Shown: in pieces, positions 8,174-17,763 of the stretch
Numbering within the stretch: position 1 is the first letter of the stretch
How the letters are laid out: each line of letters begins with the position of its first letter
NCBI RefSeq assembly: GCF_015704895.1
Contig: NZ_JADQWB010000002.1
Span: 186,001-250,000, forward strand
Direction of reading: 5' to 3'
Length of the DNA stretch: 64,000 bases
Origin: Agrobacterium leguminum
GTDB taxonomy: Bacteria; Pseudomonadota; Alphaproteobacteria; Rhizobiales; Rhizobiaceae
The notes under the pieces: generated by a model
Database searches by the model: none
What the model was told of the DNA's origin: nothing
What the model saw: only the letters and a program-made list of their open reading frames with translations
Program-made: the position numbers and the translations under genes

Positions 8174-9481
8174 TTACTGTCCCTCTTCGAGTATGTCGTA
8201 AGCCTGATGCCTCAAACAATAGATTGCGATTAGAAGAGAAGACCAGATAGGCCCGGTTCCGGTAAAGAAATTACTCTCTAAACACGAAGAAAGTAACGCA
8301 TACACCCAAATTCTTGCAAAAAGTCGGGTCAGGCCCGGATCCGTGCCCTTATCCACCGCTGTGCGGAAATCATTCGCGGGTATGATGACCAGCCAGATGA
8401 CGGTGAGAATGAAGGCCGGCAGGCCGCCATTCAACAGGCTTTCAATATAGCCATTATGGGCATGGAAGGCTGTGACCGCCCAGGTGCCGGCAATATCGGC
8501 CTGCGACAGAAGTCGGTCGCTCGCCCAGAATGCCTGGAACCCCTGACCGAAGATCGGCGATTGCGCGAAAGTGTCGAAGGATAGCCGCCATATGTCCGTC
8601 CGCCCGGTGAAGGTGGAATCGATGCCCAGGCCTTCGACAAAATTCTGTATGCTTGGAAAATAGGTCGAGCCGACCGCAGATATGTTGATGAAGGCCAGAA
8701 GGCCGCCGATCATCAGCAGAGTGCGGTGAGCATGCCTCTCCATGATCCAAATCAGCGCCACGGTGACGGGCAACAGCATGGCTGCGGTTTTTCCGTTGGT
8801 CTTCCACAGGAAGAACCCTGCCAGCAGCGTGATGGCGAGGCCGCCCAGCGTCGACCAGGCGTTGCGCAGGTAAAGCCCTATCATGAAGAGAATGATCATC
8901 GCCGGAGCGGCGGCATTCTTGTGATTGAAGATACCGCGCCAGTCACCCGCCAGCGCTTTTTCATCGAGATCATAGGGCTGATGGATCGAGCGCGAGCTGA
9001 GGAAGATCACCCCCAGATAACACAGCGCCAAGAGAATGATGGCGAAGATGGCCATCATCCGGTCGAACTGCCGCCGGTCGCGCGGCATGACGACAAGGAC
9101 GCTGGTGATGAAGCACAGGAGCGCCGTGAAGATCAGACGTTGCAGCGACGTGCCGGGCTGGGTTCCAACCACCGAGCATATCGCCAGCCAGAAGAACAGC
9201 AGCAGAATGGGTAGCCGCGGCCGCAGCAGAAGCCCCGTCAGCCGGTGGCGCAGCGCAAAAACGCCGAGGATCAATGCGATCACGAGGCCGGTCAGCTGGT
9301 TTGCGGCGGCGTGCGGCACGGGCGGTGCTGCGAGATTTTCGAAAGGCGCGACGGAAATCCAGATATAGAGCATGGTGGCGACGAAAAAAAGCGCGTCGCG
9401 CCGGCTGCCGGCAAGGGATATGGCGCTGCCTTGCGCAGAGACGGGCTGCGTATCAGCCAAACGCGGCATGGTCGCCTGCAT
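8174..9481 (-). CDS. O-antigen ligase / polymerase family membrane protein
   Basis: 435 residues with about ten to eleven membrane helices. The large periplasmic loop region holds FGQGFQAFWASD and the hallmark FHAHNGYIESLLNGG, the Wzy_C histidine motif that transfers or polymerises undecaprenyl-linked glycan. Wzy polymerases and WaaL ligases cannot be told apart by sequence here. ATG 9481 or 9469 are both possible starts, with no clear ribosome binding site. It is divergent from the flippase gene at 9745. Confidence 0.87.
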   Translation of the reverse strand: MQATMPRLADTQPVSAQGSAISLAGSRRDALFFVATMLYIWISVAPFENLAAPPVPHAAANQLTGLVIALILGVFALRHRLTGLLLRPRLPILLLFFWLAICSVVGTQPGTSLQRLIFTALLCFITSVLVVMPRDRRQFDRMMAIFAIILLALCYLGVIFLSSRSIHQPYDLDEKALAGDWRGIFNHKNAAAPAMIILFMIGLYLRNAWSTLGGLAITLLAGFFLWKTNGKTAAMLLPVTVALIWIMERHAHRTLLMIGGLLAFINISAVGSTYFPSIQNFVEGLGIDSTFTGRTDIWRLSFDTFAQSPIFGQGFQAFWASDRLLSQADIAGTWAVTAFHAHNGYIESLLNGGLPAFILTVIWLVIIPANDFRTAVDKGTDPGLTRLFARIWVYALLSSCLESNFFTGTGPIWSSLLIAIYCLRHQAYDILEEGQ

Positions 9482-9744
9482 CGAGAATGGATAGTCGGAT
9501 CATTGGCCTGCCTTGTGACGAACAACGAAACCCTTCTGAAACAGGGCCATGTCCAAATAACCATAAACAGTCATTATCATCATTATTATGCAATTGCTTT
9601 AACCCTCTCTTACCTCAAGAGGGATAAGACAGGATAAACTGCCATTCATTCGGGTCGCGGACTTTCACTTTATTGGCCGGTTGCGGCTTTTTCAGTTCGC
9701 CAGATTTTAAAAAGCAGCGCAGTCATTTTTGAATTCGCCCGGCA

Positions 9745-11049
9745 ATGCCGGAAAACATGGAGAATGAGGTGTCGTTCAATACGCCGCGGCTCGGCCATCT
9801 AGTCAGACTGGGATTGACCTACATGGCATCCGGCGGAGCGCTCCTCATGTCCAGCGCCGCCCAGCTTCTGACCTTCGCGCTGCTTGCCCGCCATCTCGGT
9901 GTCGAACAATTCGCGCTTTACGCCTCCATCACGGCTGTCACCAATCTTGGCGTCCAGATCTGCGGCATCGGTTCGCAGGAATCGCTGATCCGCCGTGTCG
10001 CGCAGGATCGCAGCATGTTTCCCGTCATGCTCGGCCACAGCTATCTTTTGAGCGCCGCGACAGGCGTGGTTCTGACGATCATCGGCATGGTGACAATCCC
10101 GGTATTTTTCCCGACCTCGGAAACATTGCTGCACACGCTGATCACCACCTTCCTGATCCTGTTCACGAACCTCGTCCTCCTGAAAGTCATCTCGCTTTCC
10201 ACGCAGAGCTTCATCGCCCATTCCGACTTCGCCTCCGCCAACAAGCTGGAAGTGATGTTTGCCGTCGCCCGCACCATTGCCGCGGTGGTCGCCTGCCTCA
10301 TCTTCAAGGTGGAAACCGTAGAGGCCTGGGCGCTGTGGAACCTTGCCGCCCACACCATTGCGGCCATGATCTCGGTCAAGGCAATAGCGAGACTCGGCAG
10401 CCCGGTGTTCCGCATCGTGCGTGAGGAAATCCGCATCGGCGTCCTGTTTTCCACCCAGTTCCTGTTCAAGGCCGTGCGCGGCAATGCCGATATTCTCGTT
10501 CTCGGCGCCATTGCCAGCGCCGAGGTGCTGGGCAGCTATTCCATCGCCCGGCGCATTCTCGACAGTTCCTATCTCTCCGTCGAGGCCCTCAACCGGCTGA
10601 TCTATCCGGGTTCGGCTTCCGCCGCCCTGCAGGGCATCACCAAAACCATAGAGCGCGCCTATAACGTGCTGAAGGCCGCACTTTTCATCGCGACCGGCAG
10701 CGCGCTCGTCATTTTCATCATCGCGCCCTTCTTGCCGCTTTTGTTCGGCGATGAATATGTTTCGCTGCCCATCATCACCCGCGTGCTTTGCTGGGCGGTT
10801 CTGCCCATGGCCGTTGCCGCCACCGCGCTCGAGGCGCTCGGCGCATCCGGGCGGCAGGATATTCGCGCGAAGATCTGGAACAGCGGCAACCTCATCGGCT
10901 CCGTCGTCGTCGCTTTCTTCACCTGGTCATTCAGCATTTCGGGAACGATCGGCAGCTATTTCATGGTGGAAACCGCCATCGCCGCCGCCGTATGGATCGC
11001 GCTGCTGCGCCTGCGCCGCAATGAAGAGGTTTTCGCGCCAGCCAAATAG
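9745..11049 (+). CDS. Polysaccharide flippase (Wzx/MATE-like)
   Basis: 434 residues, largely hydrophobic, with about 12 helices. The N-terminal half shows the oligosaccharide-flippase pattern (SAAQLLTFALLARHLGVEQFALYASITAVTNLG, GSQESLIRR) and the middle ILVLGAIASAEVLGSYSIARRI. It would export lipid-linked repeat units across the inner membrane, consistent with the neighbouring ligase/polymerase, deacetylase and glycosyltransferase. An alternative start is ATG 9757. The 263-bp divergent intergenic region upstream is AT-rich and probably holds both promoters. Confidence 0.87.
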   Translation: MPENMENEVSFNTPRLGHLVRLGLTYMASGGALLMSSAAQLLTFALLARHLGVEQFALYASITAVTNLGVQICGIGSQESLIRRVAQDRSMFPVMLGHSYLLSAATGVVLTIIGMVTIPVFFPTSETLLHTLITTFLILFTNLVLLKVISLSTQSFIAHSDFASANKLEVMFAVARTIAAVVACLIFKVETVEAWALWNLAAHTIAAMISVKAIARLGSPVFRIVREEIRIGVLFSTQFLFKAVRGNADILVLGAIASAEVLGSYSIARRILDSSYLSVEALNRLIYPGSASAALQGITKTIERAYNVLKAALFIATGSALVIFIIAPFLPLLFGDEYVSLPIITRVLCWAVLPMAVAATALEALGASGRQDIRAKIWNSGNLIGSVVVAFFTWSFSISGTIGSYFMVETAIAAAVWIALLRLRRNEEVFAPAK

Positions 11050-11086
11050 GAGCTGGCGTAGGAACCGATCTGGTGGCCGGCTCGCC

Positions 11087-11965
11087 CTAATAGAGCCCAT
11101 AAGGGAAATAACGCCGGTAGATCTCTTCCAGCCGGCCGTTGCGGGAAAGGGCCGCCAGCGCCTGATCGAAAGCCGGGACAAGCACGTTGTCGGGATCGAC
11201 GGTCATGATGGACAGGCCTTCACCGAGAAACCTGTCGGACATATAGGGACCGCCGAAGAGTGCGCAGCAGCCCTCAGACGCGCTTCCTGAAACCCAGAAA
11301 GGCAGGCGCAGACCGTCGGCGAAGATGGCGTCCACCTTGCCTTTCTTCAGCGCCTCATACATCGGTTCGTAGCCATCGAAGCCCTCGGCCGCGGCCTTTG
11401 GAAAGAACGCCTTCAGCATCTGTTCGTGCCGCGAGCCGGCAACCACACCCACCTTCTTTCCCGAAAGCGCATCGGCACCGGAGCCGGTGAATTTCGCCGC
11501 CTTGTTCACCGCAAGACGAGCGGGCATCAAGAGATAGGGTCGCGAGAAGGTAAAACTCTTGCGCAGGTCGGCGGTGGTGGCGAGGCCGGAAATCACCGCT
11601 TCGCCCTCGCCCATTTCCAGAGCAGCCTCCAGCTCGTCAAACGGCAGCGCCTGCACCTGGCATTTGCTTTCGACCTTCAACTGAGCGCAGATTTCACGCA
11701 CCAGATCGACATGGAAACCCGCAAGCCGGCCTTCCTGATCGGTAAAATTGAAGGGCGGGAAATCGACCGACATCAGAAATCTGATGCGGGGAACGGAAGA
11801 AAGATCGCCGCCCGGAAACCGCTCCTGCGCATCGAACAGCACCGGCATCCGGTTCCCGTCCGACAGGCCCTCCGCACGTACATCGCTAAAAAAACCAGTA
11901 AATTGTAAAGCGAAAACTAAAGTAAATGCGAGACTTATATTCCGCGTTACATTCGTCATTCTCAT
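11087..11965 (-). CDS. Family 3 extracellular solute-binding protein (orphan)
   Basis: 292 residues with an N-terminal signal peptide (about 1-31, ending DVRA). The SBP_bac_3 pattern is clear: IRFLMSVDFPPFNFTDQEGRLAGFHVDLVREICAQL, ALPFDELEAALEMGEGEAVISGLATTADLRKSFTFSRPYL, LSGKKVGVVAGSRHEQ, and VDAIFADGLRL. This type binds amino acids or similar small polar solutes in the periplasm. No permease or ATPase gene is adjacent, and it sits among polysaccharide genes, so it may serve a distant transporter or a sensing role. Confidence 0.88.
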   Translation of the reverse strand: MRMTNVTRNISLAFTLVFALQFTGFFSDVRAEGLSDGNRMPVLFDAQERFPGGDLSSVPRIRFLMSVDFPPFNFTDQEGRLAGFHVDLVREICAQLKVESKCQVQALPFDELEAALEMGEGEAVISGLATTADLRKSFTFSRPYLLMPARLAVNKAAKFTGSGADALSGKKVGVVAGSRHEQMLKAFFPKAAAEGFDGYEPMYEALKKGKVDAIFADGLRLPFWVSGSASEGCCALFGGPYMSDRFLGEGLSIMTVDPDNVLVPAFDQALAALSRNGRLEEIYRRYFPYGLY

Positions 11966-12018
11966 CTATACTATCCGTGACAGGAAGTGGGGCGTTACCA
12001 TGACGGCGGCGGCAATGC

Positions 12019-13950
12019 ATGGATTATTCTAGGCAATATACACGAGATTCGTTTCGTACGACGCCGGCGACACGAAAAATTGCATTTTCCCATCTCAATG
12101 AAAATCCACTCTCAACCGTTTTCGAACAGGACCAGGCCGGACAGGTCCGCTTTCTCTCTTCGCTGGGATTGGGCAGGCCTTATATCGAGACATTCGAAAA
12201 ACGGGCTCTGGAAAATGGCTCGACTTTGGAGGACGAATTGCTGGCAAGCGGTCTCGTCACGACGGATGCCTATTTCGGTGCCTTCGCCAGATTCCTGCGG
12301 TTGCCATTTCTCCCGGAAATCGGCCCGGACCGGGTGACGGATTTGAATAAGCTGGACACTCAGCTCTCCGAGCCGAGGCTCCTGCGGCTGACACCGCTGA
12401 ACGGCACGCCAACGCTGCTGATCGTGCCGGAACTGGCGCGGATGGCGTCGCTGAAAAACATGCTGGATCAGCGTCCGCGTCTTCTCGACGACTTTGCCGT
12501 CACAACCCCGCAGGCCATGCGCAGCGCAATCTGGAAAGCGGGCGAGGCCCGCCGCTCGGCAGAAACCCAACAGCGGCTTTTCAACACGGCGCCGCACCAT
12601 TCCGCCAGGATCACGCTGCATGGCCAGCAGGGTTTTTGCAGCGGCGTTCTCCTTACCCTGCTCATTTTGTCGCTGCTGTTTTACACGGAAGCGGCATTTT
12701 CGTATCTCCATGTCACCCTGACGATGCTTTACCTTTTGACCCTGCTTTTCAGGCTGTTCGCGCTCGTCCATCTACCCTTGGAAAAGGACACCACCTTGCC
12801 TCTTCGGCAGGAAAACGAATTGCCTGTCTATACCGTTCTGGTGGCGCTTTACCGGGAGGAGGCCGTCGTCGCGCAGCTCATCGGCGCATTGGAACGTCTG
12901 GACTGGCCCAAATCCCGGCTGGACATCAAGCTTGTCTGCGAGGCGGACGACGGTGCGACGATCGAGGCGATCCAGCGGATGAATCCCGGCCCGCATATGG
13001 AGGTCGTCAGGGTGCCGCCTTCCCTGCCGCGCACCAAACCCAAAGCCCTCACGTACGCGCTTTCCGGCGCGCGCGGCGCATTTGTTGTCGTCTATGATGC
13101 CGAAGACCGGCCCCATCCGCAGCAATTGCGCGAAGCCTATGCCACCTTCCGCAACGAGCCGGACGAGGTGGCCTGCCTGCAGGCGCCGCTTATCATCAGC
13201 AATGCCTCTTCCTCCTGGCTCAGCGCCTGTTTCGCACTGGAATATTCCGGCCTCTTCCGCTGCATGTTACCTGCCCTTGCCGCACATGGCTTACCGTTGC
13301 CGCTTGGCGGCACCTCCAATCATTTCCGGACCGCCGTGCTGCGGAAGGCCGGCGCCTGGGACCCCTATAATGTAACGGAAGATGCCGATCTTGGCCTCCG
13401 GCTGCATCGGCTGGGCTATCGTTGCGGCGTTATCCGGCGACAGACGCTGGAGGATGCGCCGACCTCGCTATCCGTGTGGCTGAACCAGCGAACACGCTGG
13501 TACAAGGGCTGGCTGCAAAGCTGGCTGGTGATGACTCGCGCCCCCTTTGCGACCGCGCGTGACATGGGATGGTTTGCCTATGTGGTCTTTCAACTGCTGA
13601 TCGGCGGCATGCTTCTGTCGTCGCTGGCGCACCCCCTGCTCTTCGTTTCGCTCGCATTCATGACCATCGCCCTCCGGGAAAATGGCGCGGACCTGCTACT
13701 CACCTGGCAGGGTCTTCTGTTTTTTATCGATGTGCTGAATATCGTCGGAAGCTACACGATCTTCGTGCTGATGGGTCGCAGCAGAATGATCGCCTATGAA
13801 AGAAGGCATGTCGGAAGGCGGTGGCTGGCAATGCCCGCATATTGGCTGATGCTGTCCATCGCGGCCTGGCGGGCCGTGGTGGAACTCAAAACCAAACCCT
13901 TCGCATGGAACAAGACGCCACACGCGCCGGTCGCCAAAAATACCTCATGA
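12019..13950 (+). CDS. Membrane glycosyltransferase family 2 with N-terminal GspE-N-like domain
   Basis: 643 residues. Residues about 40-160 resemble the type II secretion GspE N-terminal fold seen fused to some GT2 enzymes (LGLGRPYIETFEKRALENGSTLEDELLASGLV, then LPFLPEIGPD). Membrane helices flank the catalytic domain, which shows the processive GT2 motifs CEADDG, YDAEDRP, TEDADLGLRLH and QRTRW. It probably polymerises or builds an exopolysaccharide. The start ATG at 12019 lies only 53 bp from the divergent solute-binding protein gene. The product is unknown. Confidence 0.87.
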   Translation: MDYSRQYTRDSFRTTPATRKIAFSHLNENPLSTVFEQDQAGQVRFLSSLGLGRPYIETFEKRALENGSTLEDELLASGLVTTDAYFGAFARFLRLPFLPEIGPDRVTDLNKLDTQLSEPRLLRLTPLNGTPTLLIVPELARMASLKNMLDQRPRLLDDFAVTTPQAMRSAIWKAGEARRSAETQQRLFNTAPHHSARITLHGQQGFCSGVLLTLLILSLLFYTEAAFSYLHVTLTMLYLLTLLFRLFALVHLPLEKDTTLPLRQENELPVYTVLVALYREEAVVAQLIGALERLDWPKSRLDIKLVCEADDGATIEAIQRMNPGPHMEVVRVPPSLPRTKPKALTYALSGARGAFVVVYDAEDRPHPQQLREAYATFRNEPDEVACLQAPLIISNASSSWLSACFALEYSGLFRCMLPALAAHGLPLPLGGTSNHFRTAVLRKAGAWDPYNVTEDADLGLRLHRLGYRCGVIRRQTLEDAPTSLSVWLNQRTRWYKGWLQSWLVMTRAPFATARDMGWFAYVVFQLLIGGMLLSSLAHPLLFVSLAFMTIALRENGADLLLTWQGLLFFIDVLNIVGSYTIFVLMGRSRMIAYERRHVGRRWLAMPAYWLMLSIAAWRAVVELKTKPFAWNKTPHAPVAKNTS

Positions 13951-14162
13951 TCCGGCATCTTCGGCAGAGCCAAAACGGTCATGATACTTCTTTCGACCAG
14001 CCGCGGCAGCGGCTCATGGCTTCAGTCACATTGCTGCTGCCAGCAAAGCCACTTCACACTTTCCACTACCGCCGTCATCGATAACAGGAGCCAGTGCCTT
14101 GCCGAACGAAGCTCCTCCTTCGGCAAGGTCCGTCATTTCATCCTGAAGGCGACCGAACCGCT

Positions 14163-14456
14163 CTACTTGGTAACGAGCTTGTTCTTGATCAGGCCGACGA
14201 TGATCTGCACGATCAGACCGCCGACACCGCCGCCAACAAGCTGGCCGGCGAGAGCGCCGATATCAACGCCGCCGGCTGCCGCATCTCCCGCCGCGCCGAG
14301 CAGCGAACCGAGCACGGTTCCGCCGCCGAGACCGCCGATGGCGCCGGCAATCAGATTACCGAGCGAACCAAGATCGGAGTCCTTCACTATCTTTCCGCCT
14401 GCCGTGCCGCCTACCGCACCGCCGACGATCTGGGCCAATATCGAAGCAAGATCCAT
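14163..14456 (-). CDS. Small glycine/alanine-rich hydrophobic protein
   Basis: 97 residues, rich in Gly and Ala, with repeated short hydrophobic runs (LAQIVGGAVGGTAGG, LIAGAIGGLGGG, LAGQLVGGGVGGLIVQIIVGLIKNKL) that suggest a membrane-associated or glycine-zipper protein. The start ATG 14456 has a very good Shine-Dalgarno GAGGAGG. It lies downstream of aqpZ on the same strand, 52 bp away, and may be co-transcribed. Function is unknown; homologs seem frequent in Rhizobiales. Confidence 0.75.
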   Translation of the reverse strand: MDLASILAQIVGGAVGGTAGGKIVKDSDLGSLGNLIAGAIGGLGGGTVLGSLLGAAGDAAAGGVDIGALAGQLVGGGVGGLIVQIIVGLIKNKLVTK

Positions 14457-14508
14457 GTCATCCTCCTCAGTCGTTTCCCCGACCATTCGAGGAAACAAAG
14501 CCTCTTAT

Positions 14509-15234
<726 letters not shown>

Positions 15235-15302
15235 AACACTTCCCCTATGTTACGACTGCATCAACTATTACGTGCAATTTAATCGTAGTCAAGCTAAATT
15301 GT

Positions 15303-15670
15303 GTACTACTCTCATACGATAGCCGCCCGAAGACCCGACGCAGGCATGAACTGATCTGCACGCGGCTCGATCGCCTCGACCGTGACATCTCAGCATTGCG
15401 TAGCGCGCACGTTGCCGTCCTTGACCCACGATCCACCAAGGCGAAATGGATAAGGCTATTATTCTACCGGTCGTTGGCATGGTGGAGAAGATGAAATGGC
15501 GATTCATTAAGTGCGGCAACGCAACGGTATCGGACGCGCGAAGAATCTTGGGATATCGGCGCTTTGACCGCCATCTCGTCAGAAGCCTGTCCAGTCAAGG
15601 AACGGGACCGTCCGCTATAGCTGCTTCAGTCGATCGCTCTCGAATGCAGTGGCCAAATACTCCAAATTCC
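15303..15670 (+). pseudogene. Decayed serine recombinase (resolvase/invertase) remnant
   Basis: Reading from 15303 gives RPKTRRRHELICTRLDRLD, like the resolvase core segment around TRLDRL. From 15446, in another frame, IILPVVGMVEKMKWRFIK matches the conserved LTVLGMVAEMERRFI helix, and GTGPSAIAASVDRSR matches the C-terminal helix-turn-helix. A third frame near 15510-15555 gives RQRNGIGRAKNLGIS, like RQREGIARAKARG. The pieces are in the right order but need at least two frame changes, and the catalytic N-terminus is missing. This is read directly from translation; no alignment was run. Confidence 0.6.
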
Positions 15671-15741
15671 CAGAGATGATGACTACATGCACGTTGGATC
15701 ACCCAGAGAATAACCGCGCCAACGACAGATGGAATAGAAGG

Positions 15742-16224
15742 TCATAGACCAAATATCCGCTGGCACGTCGATTCCATGCCTGAAAACAGGCGATTGCCAT
15801 CTGTGGGGATGCCGATATCGCGCCGCACATGAATCGCTGTTATCCGTCCTGCTTGCACCTTGACGGCGATCTCGCAACTTTTCTGCGCATCGTGCGCCGG
15901 AACGAACTCCCGGCGCCTAATCGTCATATTTAGCATGTAGTCTGCAGTCTCAACGTATTGTCCCGGAATATGCGCGACAATGGTACGAGACCACACACGG
16001 TGCCCATCCTTTTCCTCGCCTGTCGGTGCCCCGAACCTGCTCCGAAAGTCTGCGAGCGTCCTGCCTCGCCATTGGGAGTCAAGCTTTCGGTATGGTGACA
16101 GCATCGCAGTGGCGACACCGCTATTCGCGTCGTTAATCGCCGATGATGTCTTATTCAATGCGGTGCATCCAGTCAGGAACAGAGATCCGACAATAATGGA
16201 GGAGAATGGTTTCAACATCTTCAT
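15742..16224 (-). CDS. Hypothetical lipoprotein
   Basis: 160 residues with a signal peptide and lipobox LTGC (Cys20), so it is probably an envelope lipoprotein. The mature part includes WRGRTLADFRSRFGAPTGEEKDGHRVWSR and ends with IFGL. The DFRSRFGAP stretch resembles the short SmpA/OmlA-like or DUF motifs that begin strand-helix lipoprotein domains, but no family is claimed. It is the most distal gene on the minus strand of the accessory block, and lower in GC than core neighbours. Confidence 0.7.
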   Translation of the reverse strand: MKMLKPFSSIIVGSLFLTGCTALNKTSSAINDANSGVATAMLSPYRKLDSQWRGRTLADFRSRFGAPTGEEKDGHRVWSRTIVAHIPGQYVETADYMLNMTIRRREFVPAHDAQKSCEIAVKVQAGRITAIHVRRDIGIPTDGNRLFSGMESTCQRIFGL

Positions 16225-16276
16225 TAATTATATCGATGTCTTCTACAATGAATCGGATGACTTACCCCAACCTTCA

Positions 16277-16653
16277 TCAAAATCGCCCTTCGTTATGATC
16301 GCCATTAAATATGAATTTGTACTCAACAAGCGCTTCGATAGTGGATTTAATATCCAAACTATGTTCTGGATTCTGCTTCTCAAATTCCTTCAAAACCGTA
16401 ATACTATCATCAATACGATAACTTGTTCGACACATTCCATAGAATGTTTCAAAAGTATTTTTTAACCATAGTTTCTCACCATATTTCGCCTTTTTAAACT
16501 CTTCTATCAAAATATCCCCTGAAAATTTATCGTTTTTCCATAGTAAATAGCAGACAAAACTGCCGATATTCTTTCTTCTGGATCGTTGTCAATACGCGAC
16601 AAAATCTCAATAACTTGTTTTTCCGTTCTGTTTTCCGGCGATTTGTACTTCAC
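16277..16653 (-). pseudogene. Frameshifted AT-rich gene, possible orphan immunity protein
   Basis: Two overlapping frames appear to be one broken gene. The upstream frame starts at GTG 16653 behind GGGAGG and runs 48 codons (KYKSPENRTEKQVIEILSRI, DPEERISAVLSAI) to TGA at 16507-16509. The downstream frame, open from about 16588, continues with LLWKNDKFSGDILIEEFKK and ends at 16277. Joining them near 16546-16558 gives a coherent acidic, helical protein of about 125 residues. Its location behind a CdiA-type gene and its composition suggest an orphan immunity gene; no family match is claimed. A sequencing error cannot be excluded. Confidence 0.5.
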
Positions 16654-16860
16654 TTGACAGGCCTCCCTTTGGCCGTGAACAGCCCAGCACGGATAAGTGC
16701 ATTTCCCTCAGACTGCCGCACGCCGTTTAAAGGGGTCGCAAGTAAATCGCCGCAGGCTAACATGCTGACTTACGCCATTGGGCTGAACGCAGCGCGTTCG
16801 ATTGGAGGCCCAATCCGATTATCCGGTGCAAACCCACGCCTAATTGGCCGCGCATTTTAT
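16654..16860. other. GC-rich stretch between AT-rich immunity-like genes
   Basis: This stretch is far richer in GC than the genes on each side. On the minus strand it can be read as NARPIRRGFAPDNRIGPP..., a stop (TAA, 16770-16772), then MLACGDLLATPLNGV... up to a TGA at 16650-16652 that overlaps the GTG start of the broken gene. The plus strand is also largely open. It may be a dispersed repeat or a fragment of an older toxin end; nothing decides between these. Confidence 0.3.
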
Positions 16861-16894
16861 GAAGTAAGATCACTTAGTCACATCGCAGAGCTCC

Positions 16895-17134
16895 CTACTT
16901 CGGCGAGCCTAACCACTCCTCGTCATCAATAAATGTTTCATAGACGTCACCAGAGTCGCTCAAGCCAAGCCGCGTGAGATAATTTGATAGATCTACAAAA
17001 GTGGCGTACTCAATAGAATCATCACAAAACCATGTCGCTTCGCATTCATAGCACAAATATACTGTTCTATGGGCCGCTCCTATGTGGACCTTCTTCACCC
17101 AGTCTTGGTGGCAGCGAGGGCATTCTATCTTCAT
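16895..17134 (-). CDS. Small CxxC zinc-ribbon-like protein, possible orphan immunity protein
   Basis: 79 residues. Two cysteine pairs, CPRC near the N-terminus and CYEC around residue 28, bracket a short beta-rich segment and could bind zinc. The rest is acidic (WFCDDSIEYATFVDLSNYLTRLGLSD). Small proteins of this build are often found beside polymorphic-toxin genes, and this one lies two genes downstream of the CdiA-like gene on the same strand; an immunity role is inference. The ribosome binding site is weak. Confidence 0.6.
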   Translation of the reverse strand: MKIECPRCHQDWVKKVHIGAAHRTVYLCYECEATWFCDDSIEYATFVDLSNYLTRLGLSDSGDVYETFIDDEEWLGSPK

Positions 17135-17328
17135 GATTAGCTAACACTGACCTGCGGCGAACATCACCCGTCAGCAATTCAACGTGTCGATACTCGTTAG
17201 ACATAAGCCTGTCCTCAAGCCTGTGCTTGAGCCTTTCTGCTTATGCCGACTGTCCGGTCGAAATGGGGGCAGTTCACGGGGCGGCTCAAATTGTCTCGAC
17301 GGTGGCTCGTATTGCATAGCCGAAATTC

Positions 17329-17751
17329 TTACGCACCACCCAACCAGACATCGTTTGCCCACGTTGCGAGGTTGGGCCAAGTCTCAGTCGTTGGACCGTT
17401 GTGGTCCCAGAAATGTATTTTGCCATCGGGCGCGATGCAGTAATAGTCACCGTTGTCTTCACATATTGGAAGCCAATCGTGGGGTAGGCCAGCGCTGCGG
17501 CCTTGTTCAATAGCCGATCTCAATTCTCCATAAACGCCACCCATCTCTTCATTTAGAGTAAGTGGCGACAGGTAGCCGATGAAAGCGTTAGATATGCTCT
17601 TGAGAAATTTTTTATAGTCTTCCGAGAATTCGAAACCCGTGGCGGCTTCGTATCTCGCTATTAGAGCATCATCTGGAAGCGGAGTTTTACGTTTTCGCGG
17701 ATCATCCAGTCGATTCACTTCACTAATAATCGCGTCAATATGTTCAGTCAC
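17329..17751 (-). CDS. SMI1/KNR4 (SUKH) family immunity protein
   Basis: 140 residues. SUKH-type features: LPDDALIARYEAATGFEFSEDYKKFLKSISNAF near the N-terminus, then DWLPICEDNGDYYCIAPDGKIHFWDHNG. SUKH proteins are the commonest immunity proteins for polymorphic toxins, including HNH/Endo VII nucleases. The start is placed at GTG 17751 because AGGAG, embedded in the toxin gene's stop codon region, lies 9 nt upstream; the ATG at 17760 directly abuts that AGGAG. It follows the toxin gene by a few bases and is very likely its cognate immunity gene. Confidence 0.88.
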   Translation of the reverse strand: MTEHIDAIISEVNRLDDPRKRKTPLPDDALIARYEAATGFEFSEDYKKFLKSISNAFIGYLSPLTLNEEMGGVYGELRSAIEQGRSAGLPHDWLPICEDNGDYYCIAPDGKIHFWDHNGPTTETWPNLATWANDVWLGGA

Positions 17752-17763
17752 CAGATACATCTC

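Noticed and set aside
9603-9623. CCCTCT...AGAGGG hairpin in the ligase/flippase intergenic region
   Set aside because: Short stem, no T-run, and between divergent genes; no supported role.
17251-17276. Sequence resembling an insertion-sequence end (TGTCCGGTCGAAATGGGG...)
   Set aside because: The TG...CA form and the surrounding noncoding stretch hint at an IS3-type terminus, but no partner repeat, target duplication or transposase was found, so it was not called as a mobile element.
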